Part shown: in pieces, positions 44,901-50,194 of the stretch | Numbering within the stretch: position 1 is the first letter of the stretch | How the letters are laid out: each line of letters begins with the position of its first letter | Assembly (NCBI GenBank): GCA_002716625.1 | Contig: PBAS01000071.1 | Span: 1 to 50,194 of the forward strand | Length of the DNA stretch: 50,194 nucleotides | Direction of reading: 5' to 3' | Source of the DNA: Phycisphaeraceae bacterium | GTDB lineage: Bacteria > Planctomycetota > Phycisphaerae > Phycisphaerales > Phycisphaeraceae | Program-made: the position numbers and the translations under genes | Notes under the pieces: generated by a model | Told to the model about the DNA's origin: nothing | The model's database searches: none | What the model saw: the letters and a program-made list of their open reading frames with translations, nothing else

Positions 44901-45550
44901 CGGAATTAATTGATGGCAGCGATGATATAGTCAGTATAGCGCAGAATGTTCGGTTGATTCTGCGGAATACACCGAAGACACATCCCAATGGTCGGCTTAC
45001 AGTGAAGGTGATCGGGGCCGATCTGACGAAATTCATCAATGGTGAGAATGGTATCTATTTGACTACGGTTGATCCGTCCACATCTGGCGAAGAATTTACG
45101 GAAGTGTTTCTTGGTGTGCCGGAAGTCACCATGCCGGGTGTGTTTGGTATGGCAAGCCAGGTTGACATGGCGAACATGAACAAGAGCGATGAAGTTCGCA
45201 TGTTCCTTCAGCCTTTTGCTGGAATGAGTCCTGGTGGTGAGAAGGTCATCCGGCTCAATGGCTATAGCATGGCGCTGGCAAATGTTGTGGCCCATGAACT
45301 TGGGCACGTATTTGGATTAAATCACACTGAGGGGCTGACCGTTCTTGATGATGTGAACAACGACAACGGTACAGTTGATGACGTGATAGAGTTTACGGGC
45401 GTTGCGAACATGATGGCTGCTGGAGAGGTTTCGATAGTGCCCGATGATCTTATGATCCACAATTTTGTGGGTACGGCACAGTTGTACGGAAAAGAGTTTC
45501 CTCGTGGCCACAGCGATTCACTGATCTCCCTGATGCGATGGTTGCAGTGA
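29939..45550 (+). CDS. giant exported LEPR-XLL protein with C-terminal metzincin protease
   Basis: This 5,203-residue protein begins with a basic stretch and the LEPR-XLL motif (FERLEPRLLL, residues 18-27), the planctomycete N-terminal hallmark of giant exported proteins. Residues about 190-1750 show propeller-like repeats (AVDPTDGMMYVI, MDFDENGQLYVI). A bacterial pre-peptidase C-terminal (PPC) domain lies at about 1930-2050 and glycine-rich beta-helix-like repeats at about 2060-3580. A second propeller-like block covers about 3700-4240 and a second beta-helix block about 4240-4600. Calcium-loop-like segments (DQNNDGDTDD near 4650, DLNQDGVHEVGED near 4746) and a second PPC-like domain (about 4814-4921) follow. 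The end is a metzincin domain with HELGHVFGLNH at 5119-5129 and a Met-turn candidate (ANMMAAG). There is no cysteine in the whole protein. Role: probably a cell-surface or secreted protease or adhesin. Confidence 0.93.
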   Translation: MRKRRSRKHKQGGLANFERLEPRLLLTTLFGGETFEYQSAAPGDLDEAGPIVRVRVDGNATVELLAADVGNDNLPAFSGIPGLITESSIGRTGVRVLGGIGGEDGVETIGHTPIHNAGISNVFLDKLFLREGTEEIDFQAIATTEEGETFGINRAGIEIVPNDPDLQVIQVVKFDREVFLDERFDPPAPVVIARFQADLIEPTLLADRAAFLGNGHINGSRQAIAVDPTDGMMYVIAEDNASNAIDGADFIGLYRVDLNAETVTEVGAGLGGRLESTTGVPIGNVLAMDFDENGQLYVITFDVDNDDDHDAVAELFTAKGATVPANLADGANPNIAGALVRVDKTTGDFDPVVDVDFISIDGSRTQYEFSAMAVNDEASAPVLMAAARIEPRAGAEVAPSLLVRVPIAFDGSNVVEATVVNDIDSGRIIEGMAYSTSLLGEQVLVGMDLSQAEPGLGGGPLPQLLAIDPNNGVVAAISKATSANLPAFALTSFSEVTGERPVLYAMSSGANNVYVARGSAVSMPVDETQGDSLISEVKGADFHPGALNPQRQGIDLPASGRLNGISYTASSNALPAVSDVSPEATIAVGPDYFAQMVNQDISFTSKTADRLELAQPLTTFFASVLPESAVISDPVVVYDELADGQGRFVVVALATDLVSGVDKSSLLYAVSDTTDPNDGFSEMHSINIHEDSFAFPGTGFVYGESMRLGFNADAHVIAVSMHSIVAPEVVDHTNVISINKSVVLDQDPIGTPLTAFATDLPNTHYAVVPAVMHDSSPGAPMWLVSIDRADNTAIQVTQLDDPATAPVVGATTDVAVTIPFNEPTDASQPTGDVIDTGDTRVLSAAWRAATLGADPDRLVFTQTADSAAGDAQVRWYELDTKDLPGGFVQEAVINPGKTPNGNGISTFYPAIEIAENGDLGLTYLQSSTNEFLSMYITGQDADQDLINRMRFGAAARSGEVRLTMPGGSPVLAGPYGGIAVDPAAAGDFWATHQFSVASQFENNWDTFIANYRLITPGTGPNVDDGLLFLSASVDDSSKFFKFNPRARNRTAILNSIEQIGEFVAFNIEGDDREFTSIVWDKNDIDGSRLIGFDSSLGDLSLIWPGNPMVGVEDLVRVTFGQGEDAEEITSITGLAFLDDSSDKYEQYLYAIDGSDNRLFRIDLQTGSAIVTGTVLDIDDVDNQDSPIYDDTIESGPVTGASLEGLTYNPRMINPITGELGALLATDTHSDVMVFVDHRMRPESADVFNIFVPQADPDASIVMAVVPPRNDPTEFNPPARYMLPFSGGIEGLRLVVANNSEGFDSEGLDDFVVESPDGTGGVLIGRRTEDVDGEREFEELLPIFSGELTRDIGTRPLLFDDLPEETDTLSAGVTVTSSLLDYRIRPTSSAGLLASMLGFNFDRIAALAISRDGNQIVAIDGDGSDSLGESLLDSQGLIGDQISLIDLGNPPVVAEGETEIIDSLTELVVDPEGLMPPMAMIHQVTQRVLGGVQGMDFGDPNKDGSEEIYAIYDDGNGPTLGLVSLSRGGSNNLLTGSEFLPIGALLPGATAPNVQAMAFSPHDGVNGNPGLQGLYFVAVPDLTGDRTIEDPDPELYLPPDRNAFPILYEVQYSVGDGGAIQSIDAVHQIGHVVVDPEGSFEFLEDLFVDVGDMDFDRQGRLYVHDTRRGRLIDLPLNSETIALEDDDPTSSLVNPTIGAVVTGRIAATDQGSLPPTVGAISFDFAATQFLGADNSVSRLPLKTVIDGSIEDARISQESAILMTLSGFASDSAEPVDINKILIGGTVLGQVKSQGSMDTFYAGWILTGQSSGQAAGAPERTGNFSVAGDLGSLITIAPLGTGGVTDDDGEATLEDPQFLTGAGLQVGGKLGQVRTFDSSFAGSIDVVNEAIGPDFRGGADRFQLEVEGRPLGTEYENEEGIRFEEGKLFRGDGVFFNDSFETAQRLASTRTEPGQPDQILVSGSIDTDSSLGDPSDFYAISLLAGQTVTVNGFGQSDLSFQVYDPDGRIIASSSHIVASELEVALSQPIVFTTDRPGEHRIEVSGSGAYQFQVQGAGDIGLGGLIADRHILMTDPGAAVIVRDGDLGSLTAGGIVTSPGILAVRNGNLRSIDAFSIGFARAGIGPVEAGGAVSIDVPQGSVGLIRALGNEASEFTDDLMPGLLLTSEAAIGGDYQLIDSAGPFTGNLIANGGIGVIRAAEVDVRTGISIWTVNADGVGNDGIIDLIDVSGTLGSPLGGPQITTGPGGNVRYMRVGESVFQDTFFGAANSAETTYALGESVRIRDDGGGYVTLTPFSTFPELTDLQEATGAIPPPPGSLTVTTYGIRGSGGSVVVNVTGTENVRVTGETFNNTRPLEVSQITVGGAGRPVVAVPVNPLEEPEEGQARNIQLELAGINNQNSLATLNDLRVGIEGDGPVDVFDIVGGNFTSIRNHTEGEIVNVDATTVGYLAAGGNIGLAKAHTPAAVNGINILTNDPRPPSPAPVVTEQDDPEQAEFANPAILASYPFSQQRNGISAIHVLSTRSDQAIGNLLVSGHLGSVTANADRINVPDEFEGIAAPIRALGNINHVQIGEGVAPGGTGGFAASGIFAGGATDGGGIAGKSFDSTSIGGSSDVPEVPGMESASGNFAIGAIGAIVNQGIGSDIRGPIGGTGGIKEIRLTDGSIIETAVYSTLALQDIAPAVTNDGRATTFSTVALGTGPISSIRTDGIGGIIGSYIKGSDIGPVTVKDGFGILATSFETELDGEIDDIRADGYGIQWGFIEGGTSVGDLIATGRGTQIPIETFSPTVRPSEFDPDRANVLNDITTFLGDTSGIAGLIKDVDARASHDLGTVSAFQILNEENVGPNMTLSFANSIKAVKTRDVVDGLALTTGSLKLFQPKADVSASLITVAGRLGKFMVAGSFNDDSILNISGPNGLLNRFSVTDDFDGQINVDGRAGRIDVGGDFAGALKIDGSNPKGLALRTLNVGGTLTEGAFYVDGHVGTLSFANTLGTADEALVINGNLAKIRVGTDRAIHGSDFALDLSVDGDLKAFEAFGAVTGDIFARGDVRKFMVAADPVTAGTDILAGKIDILGNASQVSVVGGNLGEDVFYTVAGDINQFKVVDGDIMDGAVITSSFGNIKNITVNSGGVFGAVRVPNGSIKALTVSGADLGNNADPATIEALEVGTIRFNGSMMPGTGVNIVGLLSNLIVDGSVMAGATINAGAAAAIRVGLDMAGSIRLGHYEKGTKLVVGGNLGGTTVIDADTSIDVGADITADASVFVGRHLPKLKVGSSRGTLGTIRGNVFASKSGGQWHVGAVDGGVLTTGFDLSQLSVATTVSNSLIQAGIQPGVDGTYATTAAGRDFGEQSTIASIGKVTAATISDSVLSAAGNFNQLTVGTGLVRSSVSSGLSVGSAAIVGVIDDDTPLATDVEQNAARSGTDRELFHGHVNKVHVGQSAMQASAVTAGIDAGPDGAFGSGDDGVLFQIPGRRLPDGGGRSVIGDISGVADAASFILADSGIGKRTKFVGGNISENVSYSLEDLTSGLDAAGALEALQGVASHEVPVTHDGLRVSLDSRRAEGATVTVYDDIAGDDRIDTLVVRGTDFKSVIAVTGGGQIGRVLTGDDVIFAEFSYDGVLAGDGLSATPDLFLDGPVDVYSIGTVAAGSTARFGGNVDVLSIDNIEQSYISVAGVAGQLNIANGTGGNGLVVNAGQVPAGLTVSQVSIDSNNNTWIFDSQSESISRVDLDSGAVLQGPFATTDSFTANPIAINVMDFDFNGDDVGDPADDNLLLAVAEVFDLDPTMLVGDLADAGGTPQIRGLTVSAAGTLNAIDNRDTGSGFVDVLVTIDAISGNIQPVGEVRNVFDDSFGTGVTGEHQILQVAYSPVPDPETDQLTLLALVSDLDGSGLAATSADGVALAVLETGDDNNDGVVLLSSPQDSYSPPVVLDLDGAPVVDDFTSMAIDSNGDIWAIRRLTATSEDQLVTIALDGSVAVVGTVMSPILGVPSSTTLVGLGFNENDVLIGYNTASGAELIAVDQVDPGLSVPVSTPGLLSEEIDAFTVGGGNPVNFESFAYDTDDVAGGQFFTNRGLVSMLGEISLDEAGGIAGQFTRRAALSSDAQGTPHISEAVAMSIDNVGGGNLFLVSSDNVLREFNSADGSLLNVVGVFSDTSTGRPVQIGFIEFDEVGGDLIGGDGDLHRLVNIDTATAQVVSRTEPGSLDANISEIESNLSGGVIGIDNATGHFVSFVGTRQDVLLGLVANTIDQLNITGGNPFDSRVVTTGDRFGKALVVGDFRGSLVSADSIGSFNLIGGLAGTILASGPINKLGIAGQFETTGVVMANGHLASLNHTGGDLAGAVHAGIAGTLKFANTGLASADVQVTGSAKDVVFGGDFEGALGLGGLSGKVHVSGSLGATSQVIIGDNAGQITLAGGTEAGSKVIVDRWLKKVVVGGNHSGMISARYGVGTSTFQDVSGGLLAAGLDSKSLSVKGTSAGGVFSFGAWVGPDGIYNTDDDVITGGNLNSATFSGRYIDSVVAAGVLPSFLASSGNANNLPDDNRLYVGSSSNPDVRFVDSAEAGGVFESRIKRFTVRDQIYNSSVSTGRNAVLVAADGIDRAQFKKLDLGLSQRVYSDPLGAPTLLRAMAENDNEVHVIFSEPISTSSVVLARDQNNDGDTDDPSDVNGSIIVRDLNTGDILDGPELMLDYVEGVDELGGSLGIVRIIKSDGFSDTITLRLRSTITDQAGLATTPTLFDRSGLRSALRDLNQDGVHEVGEDVLATIFDGDLDGQEGEDGTTTVVFGDLADEFDQALAGAIDLEVDGAPLPVSGLFDGLDDVDIVAFNANAGDFFSVYYSTDALETLATMAVFVLDDQGTPGDDGDDTYEQLARYETTLDSDVLAIGDIYQAFELPEASTYFVVVAPIPGLSAGRDVFDLELRLTSTDTALAVPPDEVIAYTLDNVKNVPKQLVYLNFEGGQSDDPGFGGVLDYEAFDASVLDPTFDLDDASELIDGSDDIVSIAQNVRLILRNTPKTHPNGRLTVKVIGADLTKFINGENGIYLTTVDPSTSGEEFTEVFLGVPEVTMPGVFGMASQVDMANMNKSDEVRMFLQPFAGMSPGGEKVIRLNGYSMALANVVAHELGHVFGLNHTEGLTVLDDVNNDNGTVDDVIEFTGVANMMAAGEVSIVPDDLMIHNFVGTAQLYGKEFPRGHSDSLISLMRWLQ

Positions 45551-45656
45551 TTGAATGGCAAATCTAGCGACATGAGATCATGCAGGGTCGACTGCCGTTG
45601 ATCTACAGGTGAAATATTACCATTTAATGTTGCAAGGACTTGGGGACAGCTGGTAG

Positions 45657-45685
45657 AAAAGCATGTTTTCATGCCTTTCAAAGGC
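45657..45685. terminator. bidirectional hairpin between convergent genes
   Basis: GCATG (45661-45665) and CATGC (45670-45674) enclose TTTT, flanked by AAAA and CTTT. A second short repeat GCC/GGC overlaps the permease stop. It is placed between the convergent giant gene and ABC permease and would serve both. Confidence 0.4.
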
Positions 45686-47438
45686 GAAACATGGTACCCA
45701 TGCGTTTGCCCAACATTAGCGTAGCGCTGATCAGTGTGATGGTGAGAAGTACCATGGCCCACACCCCCATCGCACTGGCGATATAAGGCCCATCTCCAAG
45801 TCGATCAAATAGAACATAGATGGCCTTGGTGAGGGGGTAGTGTTGTTCTTTTTGCGCCAGAATCAACGAGTCACTCACTTCCAGCATGGAAAAGCTGAAG
45901 GCGAGAATTGCGCCGGCGATTAGGTTTACGGCAATCAATGGGATGACAATTCGACGAATGGTCGTGAATGTTCCTGCACCAAGGCTGGCTGCTGCCTCTT
46001 CCAGATCTCCGCTTGTTTGTTCCAGCCCCGCCGATACCGAACGTACCACATAGGGTAGTCGTCGGATGGCATAGGCAATGACCAGCACGGTAAATGGGTT
46101 GGGGTTTCGCCCCACGACACTGAACCAATGGCCTAAAACGGAATTTTCATCAAATGGCCAGTGTAAAGTCATCGTTACGTATCCGAACGCCATGACCAGC
46201 CCCGGAACTGCCAGCGGCAACATGGCAAGCATATCCAGCAGCCAGCCGCCGGTAATACGAGTTCGGATATTGAGATATGCGATTGCGAATCCTAGGACAA
46301 GACATACCGTTGTGGCAATCGAGGCATAGATCAGGCTATTACGGATTGATCCGGTGGCAAGGGTATGCGAAAGGGCATTTTGGAAATGTTCAAATGTGAA
46401 GTTGTTAGGCAGAATGGATTGGTACCACGCACCCTTGGCGCTAATGGACGATAGCACCACACCAATGTGTGGCGCTATGGCCAAACTGATAATGAGGACG
46501 AACAACATTGCTGCGGCCAGTGACAGGATACCGCTTATACGTTTGGTTGATCCGGTAATGGATGCTCTGGTTTGCATGGCAAAGGGACGACGTCCAGTAG
46601 TTACCTTGCTTAACAGGTATAGACCCACTGCAACCGACAGCATTACGACCACCAGGGCATACGGTTGTGGGTTTGACTGTACTTCGTTGATGTGCCAGAA
46701 GATCTGCACCGGCGCAACGGCATAGTAATTGAGCATGAGCGGGGTGCCGAGTTCCGTAAAGGACCAAATAAAGACTATTGTGGTTCCGGCAAAAATACCG
46801 GGCATGATGAGGGGTAGAGTTACACGTCGCAGCCGTGTCCAGCGGCCAGCACCAAGACTTGAGGCGGCCTCTTCCAAGGTCGGATCGATATTCGCAAGCG
46901 CTGCGGTAATATTGAGGTAGGCAATTGGATATAGGTGAAGCGTTTCCATGATGACCACGCTCCAAAATTGACCGCTGGCGGTATCGCTGCCGAGGAAATC
47001 TAATCCCACGCCATTCGCATCGATAATACCCAACCAGGCCAGTAGGCTGTTGAGTGCTCCAAAGCGTCCAAGGACTGCCCGTAGGCCGATTGCGCCCACA
47101 AATGGTGGCAGGATGAGAGGTACCAGGATTAAACTGGTTACGATTTTTTTACCCATAAACTCGTAACGTGTTGCGAGCATGGAAAGGGGGAGTGCAAGAG
47201 CAAGGCACAGTCCAGTGGTGCAGATGGCAATGGCAATACTATTGTGAAGAGCGGTCAAGGTGACCGGGTCACGGAAAATTCCGAGCATGTACTCAAGAGT
47301 GAATTGATCATTTGTGTCTACAAACCCACATCGAACCGTTAGTGCAATAGGCCAGACCATGAAGACCGCCATGAATGCGGTAATCACGGCGAACAAGGCA
47401 TATTGGTAGATATGGGCTCGTGACCAGTTTGTGGACAT
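45678..47438 (-). CDS. ABC transporter permease, fused two-domain, iron(III)/FbpB-like
   Basis: A 586-residue permease with about twelve membrane helices made of two homologous halves. Each half carries an EAA loop for ATPase contact: EEAASSLGAGRWTRLRRVTLP and EEAAASLGAGTFTTIRRIVIP. This layout is typical of the FbpB/SfuB iron and ThiP thiamine importers and of some phosphonate importers. No binding protein or ATPase gene is adjacent in the window (ispG precedes it and the giant gene lies opposite), so the substrate cannot be set and partners must be encoded elsewhere. The ATG at 47438 is the only plausible start; 129 bases separate it from ispG. Confidence 0.88.
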   Translation of the reverse strand: MSTNWSRAHIYQYALFAVITAFMAVFMVWPIALTVRCGFVDTNDQFTLEYMLGIFRDPVTLTALHNSIAIAICTTGLCLALALPLSMLATRYEFMGKKIVTSLILVPLILPPFVGAIGLRAVLGRFGALNSLLAWLGIIDANGVGLDFLGSDTASGQFWSVVIMETLHLYPIAYLNITAALANIDPTLEEAASSLGAGRWTRLRRVTLPLIMPGIFAGTTIVFIWSFTELGTPLMLNYYAVAPVQIFWHINEVQSNPQPYALVVVMLSVAVGLYLLSKVTTGRRPFAMQTRASITGSTKRISGILSLAAAMLFVLIISLAIAPHIGVVLSSISAKGAWYQSILPNNFTFEHFQNALSHTLATGSIRNSLIYASIATTVCLVLGFAIAYLNIRTRITGGWLLDMLAMLPLAVPGLVMAFGYVTMTLHWPFDENSVLGHWFSVVGRNPNPFTVLVIAYAIRRLPYVVRSVSAGLEQTSGDLEEAAASLGAGTFTTIRRIVIPLIAVNLIAGAILAFSFSMLEVSDSLILAQKEQHYPLTKAIYVLFDRLGDGPYIASAMGVWAMVLLTITLISATLMLGKRMGTMFRL

Positions 47439-47567
47439 GGCAAAAGCTTAACGCCAATGGCCCGTCAGATCAGGTGCCGTGTTGGCCTGCGGTTTGTTCC
47501 AATCGCACAGTCATTGGTCAAATGCTGGTTGCTTAAACTTGTCCCAAGTTACATAAATGCTGCTAGT

Positions 47568-48842
47568 TTACAGTGGTTTACTGATCTTCAGTGGTATTGG
47601 TGCAGAGATCTGTTCGACGTCCCCAGCAGCAATTTTGTCAAATCCGCTACCCAGATCTCCGATGGGGTCAGGTGGTTGGATTTCAACTACTTTTTCTCCG
47701 AGCATCGCTTCGCCGCGGTTCACACGATCTTCAAAATTTTTACATTCGACGACCAGTCGATCCAGGATTTCGCCTTCGGATACGTTGGCGACCTTCTCGC
47801 CCTGAACATAGATGATGCCGCGGCGATCACCAGCAAAAATCGCGACATCTGCACCCTCGGCTTCTCCGGGGCCATTGACAATGCAGCCCATCACCGCGAC
47901 CTTGATGGGAAGTTTGATATGTTCAGCCAACTTTTTGCGTACCTGTTGTGTCAGTGTAAACAGGTCTACCTGGATACGGCCACAGGTGGGGCACGCGATC
48001 AGTTCGGCGCCCACCCGTTGTCGTAGGCCAAGCACATATAGCAACTCCAGGCCATCTTCCACTTCATATATTGGATCGTTTGCATAGCTAATACGAATCG
48101 TGTCGCCAATTCCATTGGCGAGCAGGTGGCCAAGCGGCACGACGCTGCGGATGGCACCAGTTTCTTTCGGCCCAGCATGGGTGACGCCTAAATGGAGTGG
48201 GTAGTCAAAGCGTGTAGAGATTTCTTCGTAGGCATTGATTACAAGTACGGGGTCGATGCTCTTGGCACTGATCACCAGGTCGTGGAAGTCACGCTCTTGG
48301 AAAATATCCAGATACTCCTCAAGTTTGGTGATCATGATGGCCAAAAAGTGGCCATGTTTGTTATCAGAGAACACGCCACCCAGTTCCTTGAGCCGCTTTT
48401 TCTTGTCTCTGCGTTCGATAATTGATCCCTCGTTCACACCGATGCGGATGGGAATATGTCGTTCCTTGCAAGCATCAATAACCTTTTTGACCTGTGTGTG
48501 ATCCTGGATATTCCCAGGATTAAGGCGGATCTTGTGCACCCCGGCTTCGATCGCCTCCAGGGCACGCTGGAAATGGAAATGAACGTCAGCCACGATTGGC
48601 ACATTGACCTGTGGCAGGATCTGGTTGAGGGCTTCCGTGTCCTTTTTCTCGGGTACAGCGACACGGACCAGGTCCGCACCGGCAGCCGTGAGTTTATGAA
48701 TCTCGGCAATACACTTGTCAATTTCATATGTATACCCGGCGGTCATCGTTTGCACACTTACCGGTGCATTACCACCGATGGTCACGTAGCCGTGCTGATC
48801 ATCGCCGAACTTGATCTGCCGTGTTTTTCGTCTAGGCTGCAT
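47568..48842 (-). CDS. ispG: 4-hydroxy-3-methylbut-2-enyl-diphosphate synthase (GcpE)
   Basis: The enzyme converts methylerythritol cyclodiphosphate to HMBPP in the MEP isoprenoid pathway. The N-terminal TIM barrel carries NAPVSVQTMT, GADLVRVAVPEKKD, IVADVHFHF and KIRLNPGN. The [4Fe-4S] cysteines are Cys284 and Cys287 (CPTCGR) and Cys320 (MGCIVNGPGEAEGAD), with the conserved glutamate shortly after. At 424 residues it is the two-domain bacterial form without the plant-type insertion. It is divergent from the ManA-like gene, with only 52 bases between the starts. No other MEP gene is in the window. Confidence 0.95.
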   Translation of the reverse strand: MQPRRKTRQIKFGDDQHGYVTIGGNAPVSVQTMTAGYTYEIDKCIAEIHKLTAAGADLVRVAVPEKKDTEALNQILPQVNVPIVADVHFHFQRALEAIEAGVHKIRLNPGNIQDHTQVKKVIDACKERHIPIRIGVNEGSIIERRDKKKRLKELGGVFSDNKHGHFLAIMITKLEEYLDIFQERDFHDLVISAKSIDPVLVINAYEEISTRFDYPLHLGVTHAGPKETGAIRSVVPLGHLLANGIGDTIRISYANDPIYEVEDGLELLYVLGLRQRVGAELIACPTCGRIQVDLFTLTQQVRKKLAEHIKLPIKVAVMGCIVNGPGEAEGADVAIFAGDRRGIIYVQGEKVANVSEGEILDRLVVECKNFEDRVNRGEAMLGEKVVEIQPPDPIGDLGSGFDKIAAGDVEQISAPIPLKISKPL

Positions 48843-48894
48843 TACCAGAGTATAACTGGGCTGCCTTTAAACTGCAGATAAGATAATAACCACA

Positions 48895-49857
48895 ATGGTC
48901 GATACTCCGCCCCTATATCCACTTCAATTTGATCCGGTTTACACATCGCGTGATTGGGGGGGGCGTGGTCTTGAGGCTCTTGGGCGTCAGTTGCCGGGCG
49001 ATAAATCAGTCCGTTATGGCGAATCCCTGGAGTTGGGAAGTGTCAATAACGGCTCATTAGCTGGGCGGCCCCTGGATCATGTGATTGAGCAATATGGCAA
49101 AACGTTGATGGGTGATCTGGAGTCGACTTATTCTGGGAAATTCCCATTGCTTGTTCAATTCATTGATGCTGGAACCAGGTGTGCTGTCAATGTTCAAAAG
49201 ACACACCGGGCCTGGTATATCGTGTCTGCCAAACCCGGCGCGGTGATCTATAAGGGATTTAATCCACAGCGAACCCTTCACGAAATTAGACATGCGATTG
49301 AGTCAAATGATTTTGACAAAGTCGAGCAATGCCTAGTTGTCACGCCAGTAAAACCCGGTGACTGCCACTTTCTGCATGGGGCAACCTGCAATGCATTGGG
49401 CGCGGGGGTTGTTGTGGCCCAAATTGCCATGCCCGGCGAGGGACCATTGGAACTATTTGGATGGGGGCAATACGATCCATCAAGTGATATCGAACACGCG
49501 CTGGAACTGGCAATGCTTCCGCCACCCGATGTGCATCAGTTCGAAAATCGATCACACATCGCTGGTATGTTTACAACAGTTACGCGGTTGGTGACCTGTG
49601 ATCAGTTCCAGATAGAGAAGATTCGAATGAGCGAAGGTTATAGCCAGGAAATCCCATACAACCAGCCGGCGATTTGGATTGTCCTGGCCGGTAGGGGTAC
49701 CATCGATCCCGCCACTGGAGCTGAAACTGTTGTATTCAAATGCGGGCAGACCATGCTCATTCCTGCAGAACTCGGCCAGGCAACTGTGTCCCTCGATGAA
49801 GACACGATTTGGTTGGAAATCACCTTTCCCCAGGTGTCTGCCACGCCACTCGCATAG
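48895..49857 (+). CDS. class I mannose-6-phosphate isomerase-like cupin protein, active site altered
   Basis: The 320-residue protein resembles short bacterial ManA: FDPVYTSRDWGGRGL and GESLELG near the N terminus, LLVQFIDAG, WYIVSAKPGAVIYKGF, a central cupin strand ending ALGAG, and a C-terminal cupin half with PAIWIVLAGRGTI. However, the segment with the zinc ligands QxH and KTE appears to be missing: CAVNVQKTHRAWYIV joins directly where about 20 residues are expected. The later VHALG histidine is replaced in CNALG. The family motif around the last catalytic residues is also not conserved. It may be a non-catalytic relative or act on another substrate. I give no gene symbol for this reason. 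Confidence 0.75.
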   Translation: MVDTPPLYPLQFDPVYTSRDWGGRGLEALGRQLPGDKSVRYGESLELGSVNNGSLAGRPLDHVIEQYGKTLMGDLESTYSGKFPLLVQFIDAGTRCAVNVQKTHRAWYIVSAKPGAVIYKGFNPQRTLHEIRHAIESNDFDKVEQCLVVTPVKPGDCHFLHGATCNALGAGVVVAQIAMPGEGPLELFGWGQYDPSSDIEHALELAMLPPPDVHQFENRSHIAGMFTTVTRLVTCDQFQIEKIRMSEGYSQEIPYNQPAIWIVLAGRGTIDPATGAETVVFKCGQTMLIPAELGQATVSLDEDTIWLEITFPQVSATPLA

Positions 49858-49895
49858 TAATTTTCTGTACCGGGTGATTCAGTTTGAGAAAATTA
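49858..49895. terminator. bidirectional terminator-like hairpin
   Basis: A 9-bp perfect inverted repeat TAATTTTCT (49858-49866) / AGAAAATTA (49887-49895) with a 20-base loop fills the 43-base gap between the convergent ManA-like and dipeptidase genes. It begins directly after the ManA-like stop codon. Confidence 0.4.
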
Positions 49896-49900
49896 GTTTA

Positions 49901-50194
49901 CTAAGGTAACGCATCGCGGAAAAACCGGAGCCAGTTTTCATGAAAGATGGCATTGATGTCCGCGTCGCTGTATCCACGGTGCGCAAGAAGTGGTTCCAGC
50001 TTCTGTAAATCCGCGATCGTCTCCAGTTCTTTTGGGGATTGCTCAGTACCAAAGCCTCCGTCAAGGTCGCTGCCGATACCAACATGTTGGCAACTTCCGG
50101 CAATCTGGCAGATGTGGTCGATATGATCGACCACGGTCGTAAGGCTCGGCCTTGGGTTTCCAGGTGTCCCCTTCCGCCATTTACTACTGAGCAT
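49901..50194 (-). CDS. membrane dipeptidase (peptidase M19), C-terminal part
   Basis: The frame enters from the right edge and ends at TAG 49903-49901. The 97 visible residues include VVDHIDHICQIAG, HVGIGSDLDGGFG and a final helix ENWLRFFRDALP, all diagnostic of the C-terminal third of renal-dipeptidase-like M19 zinc enzymes, which cleave dipeptides. SDLDGG is the family segment SDFDG. The methionine at the edge is probably internal, so the start lies outside the window. Confidence 0.9.
   Translation of the reverse strand: MLSSKWRKGTPGNPRPSLTTVVDHIDHICQIAGSCQHVGIGSDLDGGFGTEQSPKELETIADLQKLEPLLAHRGYSDADINAIFHENWLRFFRDALP

Noticed and set aside
1..50194. CRISPR arrays, insertion sequences, integrases or phage genes
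   Set aside because: No regularly spaced repeats, transposase or integrase motifs were seen on either strand.

Overview
The window most likely comes from a planctomycete, probably of the Phycisphaerae or a related marine lineage. The best evidence is a 5,203-residue protein that opens with the LEPR-XLL N-terminal motif typical of planctomycete giant exported proteins. A caa3-type oxidase operon linked to a very large multihaem protein, and the MEP-pathway gene ispG, are compatible with this. The assignment is inference from gene content; the window contains no rRNA.

Layout. Positions 1-5.5 kb start with the tail of a plus-strand gene (possibly recA). A minus-strand run follows: MlrC/M81 peptidase, a PhyH-Nudix fusion, an HTTM membrane protein and a decayed haloacid dehalogenase pseudogene. 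A tRNA-Arg(ACG) and citramalate synthase (cimA) follow, also on the minus strand. From 7.95 to 22.8 kb lies a tightly packed plus-strand respiratory operon: an eight-haem cytochrome c fused to a cupredoxin, a stand-alone paralogous cupredoxin, coxB, a greatly enlarged coxA, ctaA, ctaB, coxC, coxD and an ABC ATPase. Next come a NodU-type carbamoyltransferase and pabB (plus), then a PHP histidinol-phosphatase and a PLP aminotransferase (minus). Positions 29.9-45.6 kb are one gene for the giant exported protein with a C-terminal metzincin protease. The right end holds a fused ABC permease and ispG (minus), a divergent ManA-like protein (plus) and the C-terminal part of a membrane dipeptidase (minus).

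How the parts fit. The respiratory operon is the most coherent system. CoxB carries a CuA site but no haem c, so electrons must reach it from another carrier. The operon supplies two candidates: the multihaem-cupredoxin fusion and the lysine-tailed cupredoxin. CoxA is an A2-type subunit with a roughly 200-residue extracytoplasmic insertion and about six extra membrane segments inserted before its conserved C-terminal signature. Four proteins of the operon carry histidine-rich stretches, and charged tails and linkers of opposite sign occur on neighbouring proteins. I read this as a lineage-specific respiratory supercomplex; that reading is inference.

No insertion sequence, prophage or CRISPR array was seen. 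Gene starts are often uncertain because Shine-Dalgarno sequences are weak, and alternatives are given in the entries.
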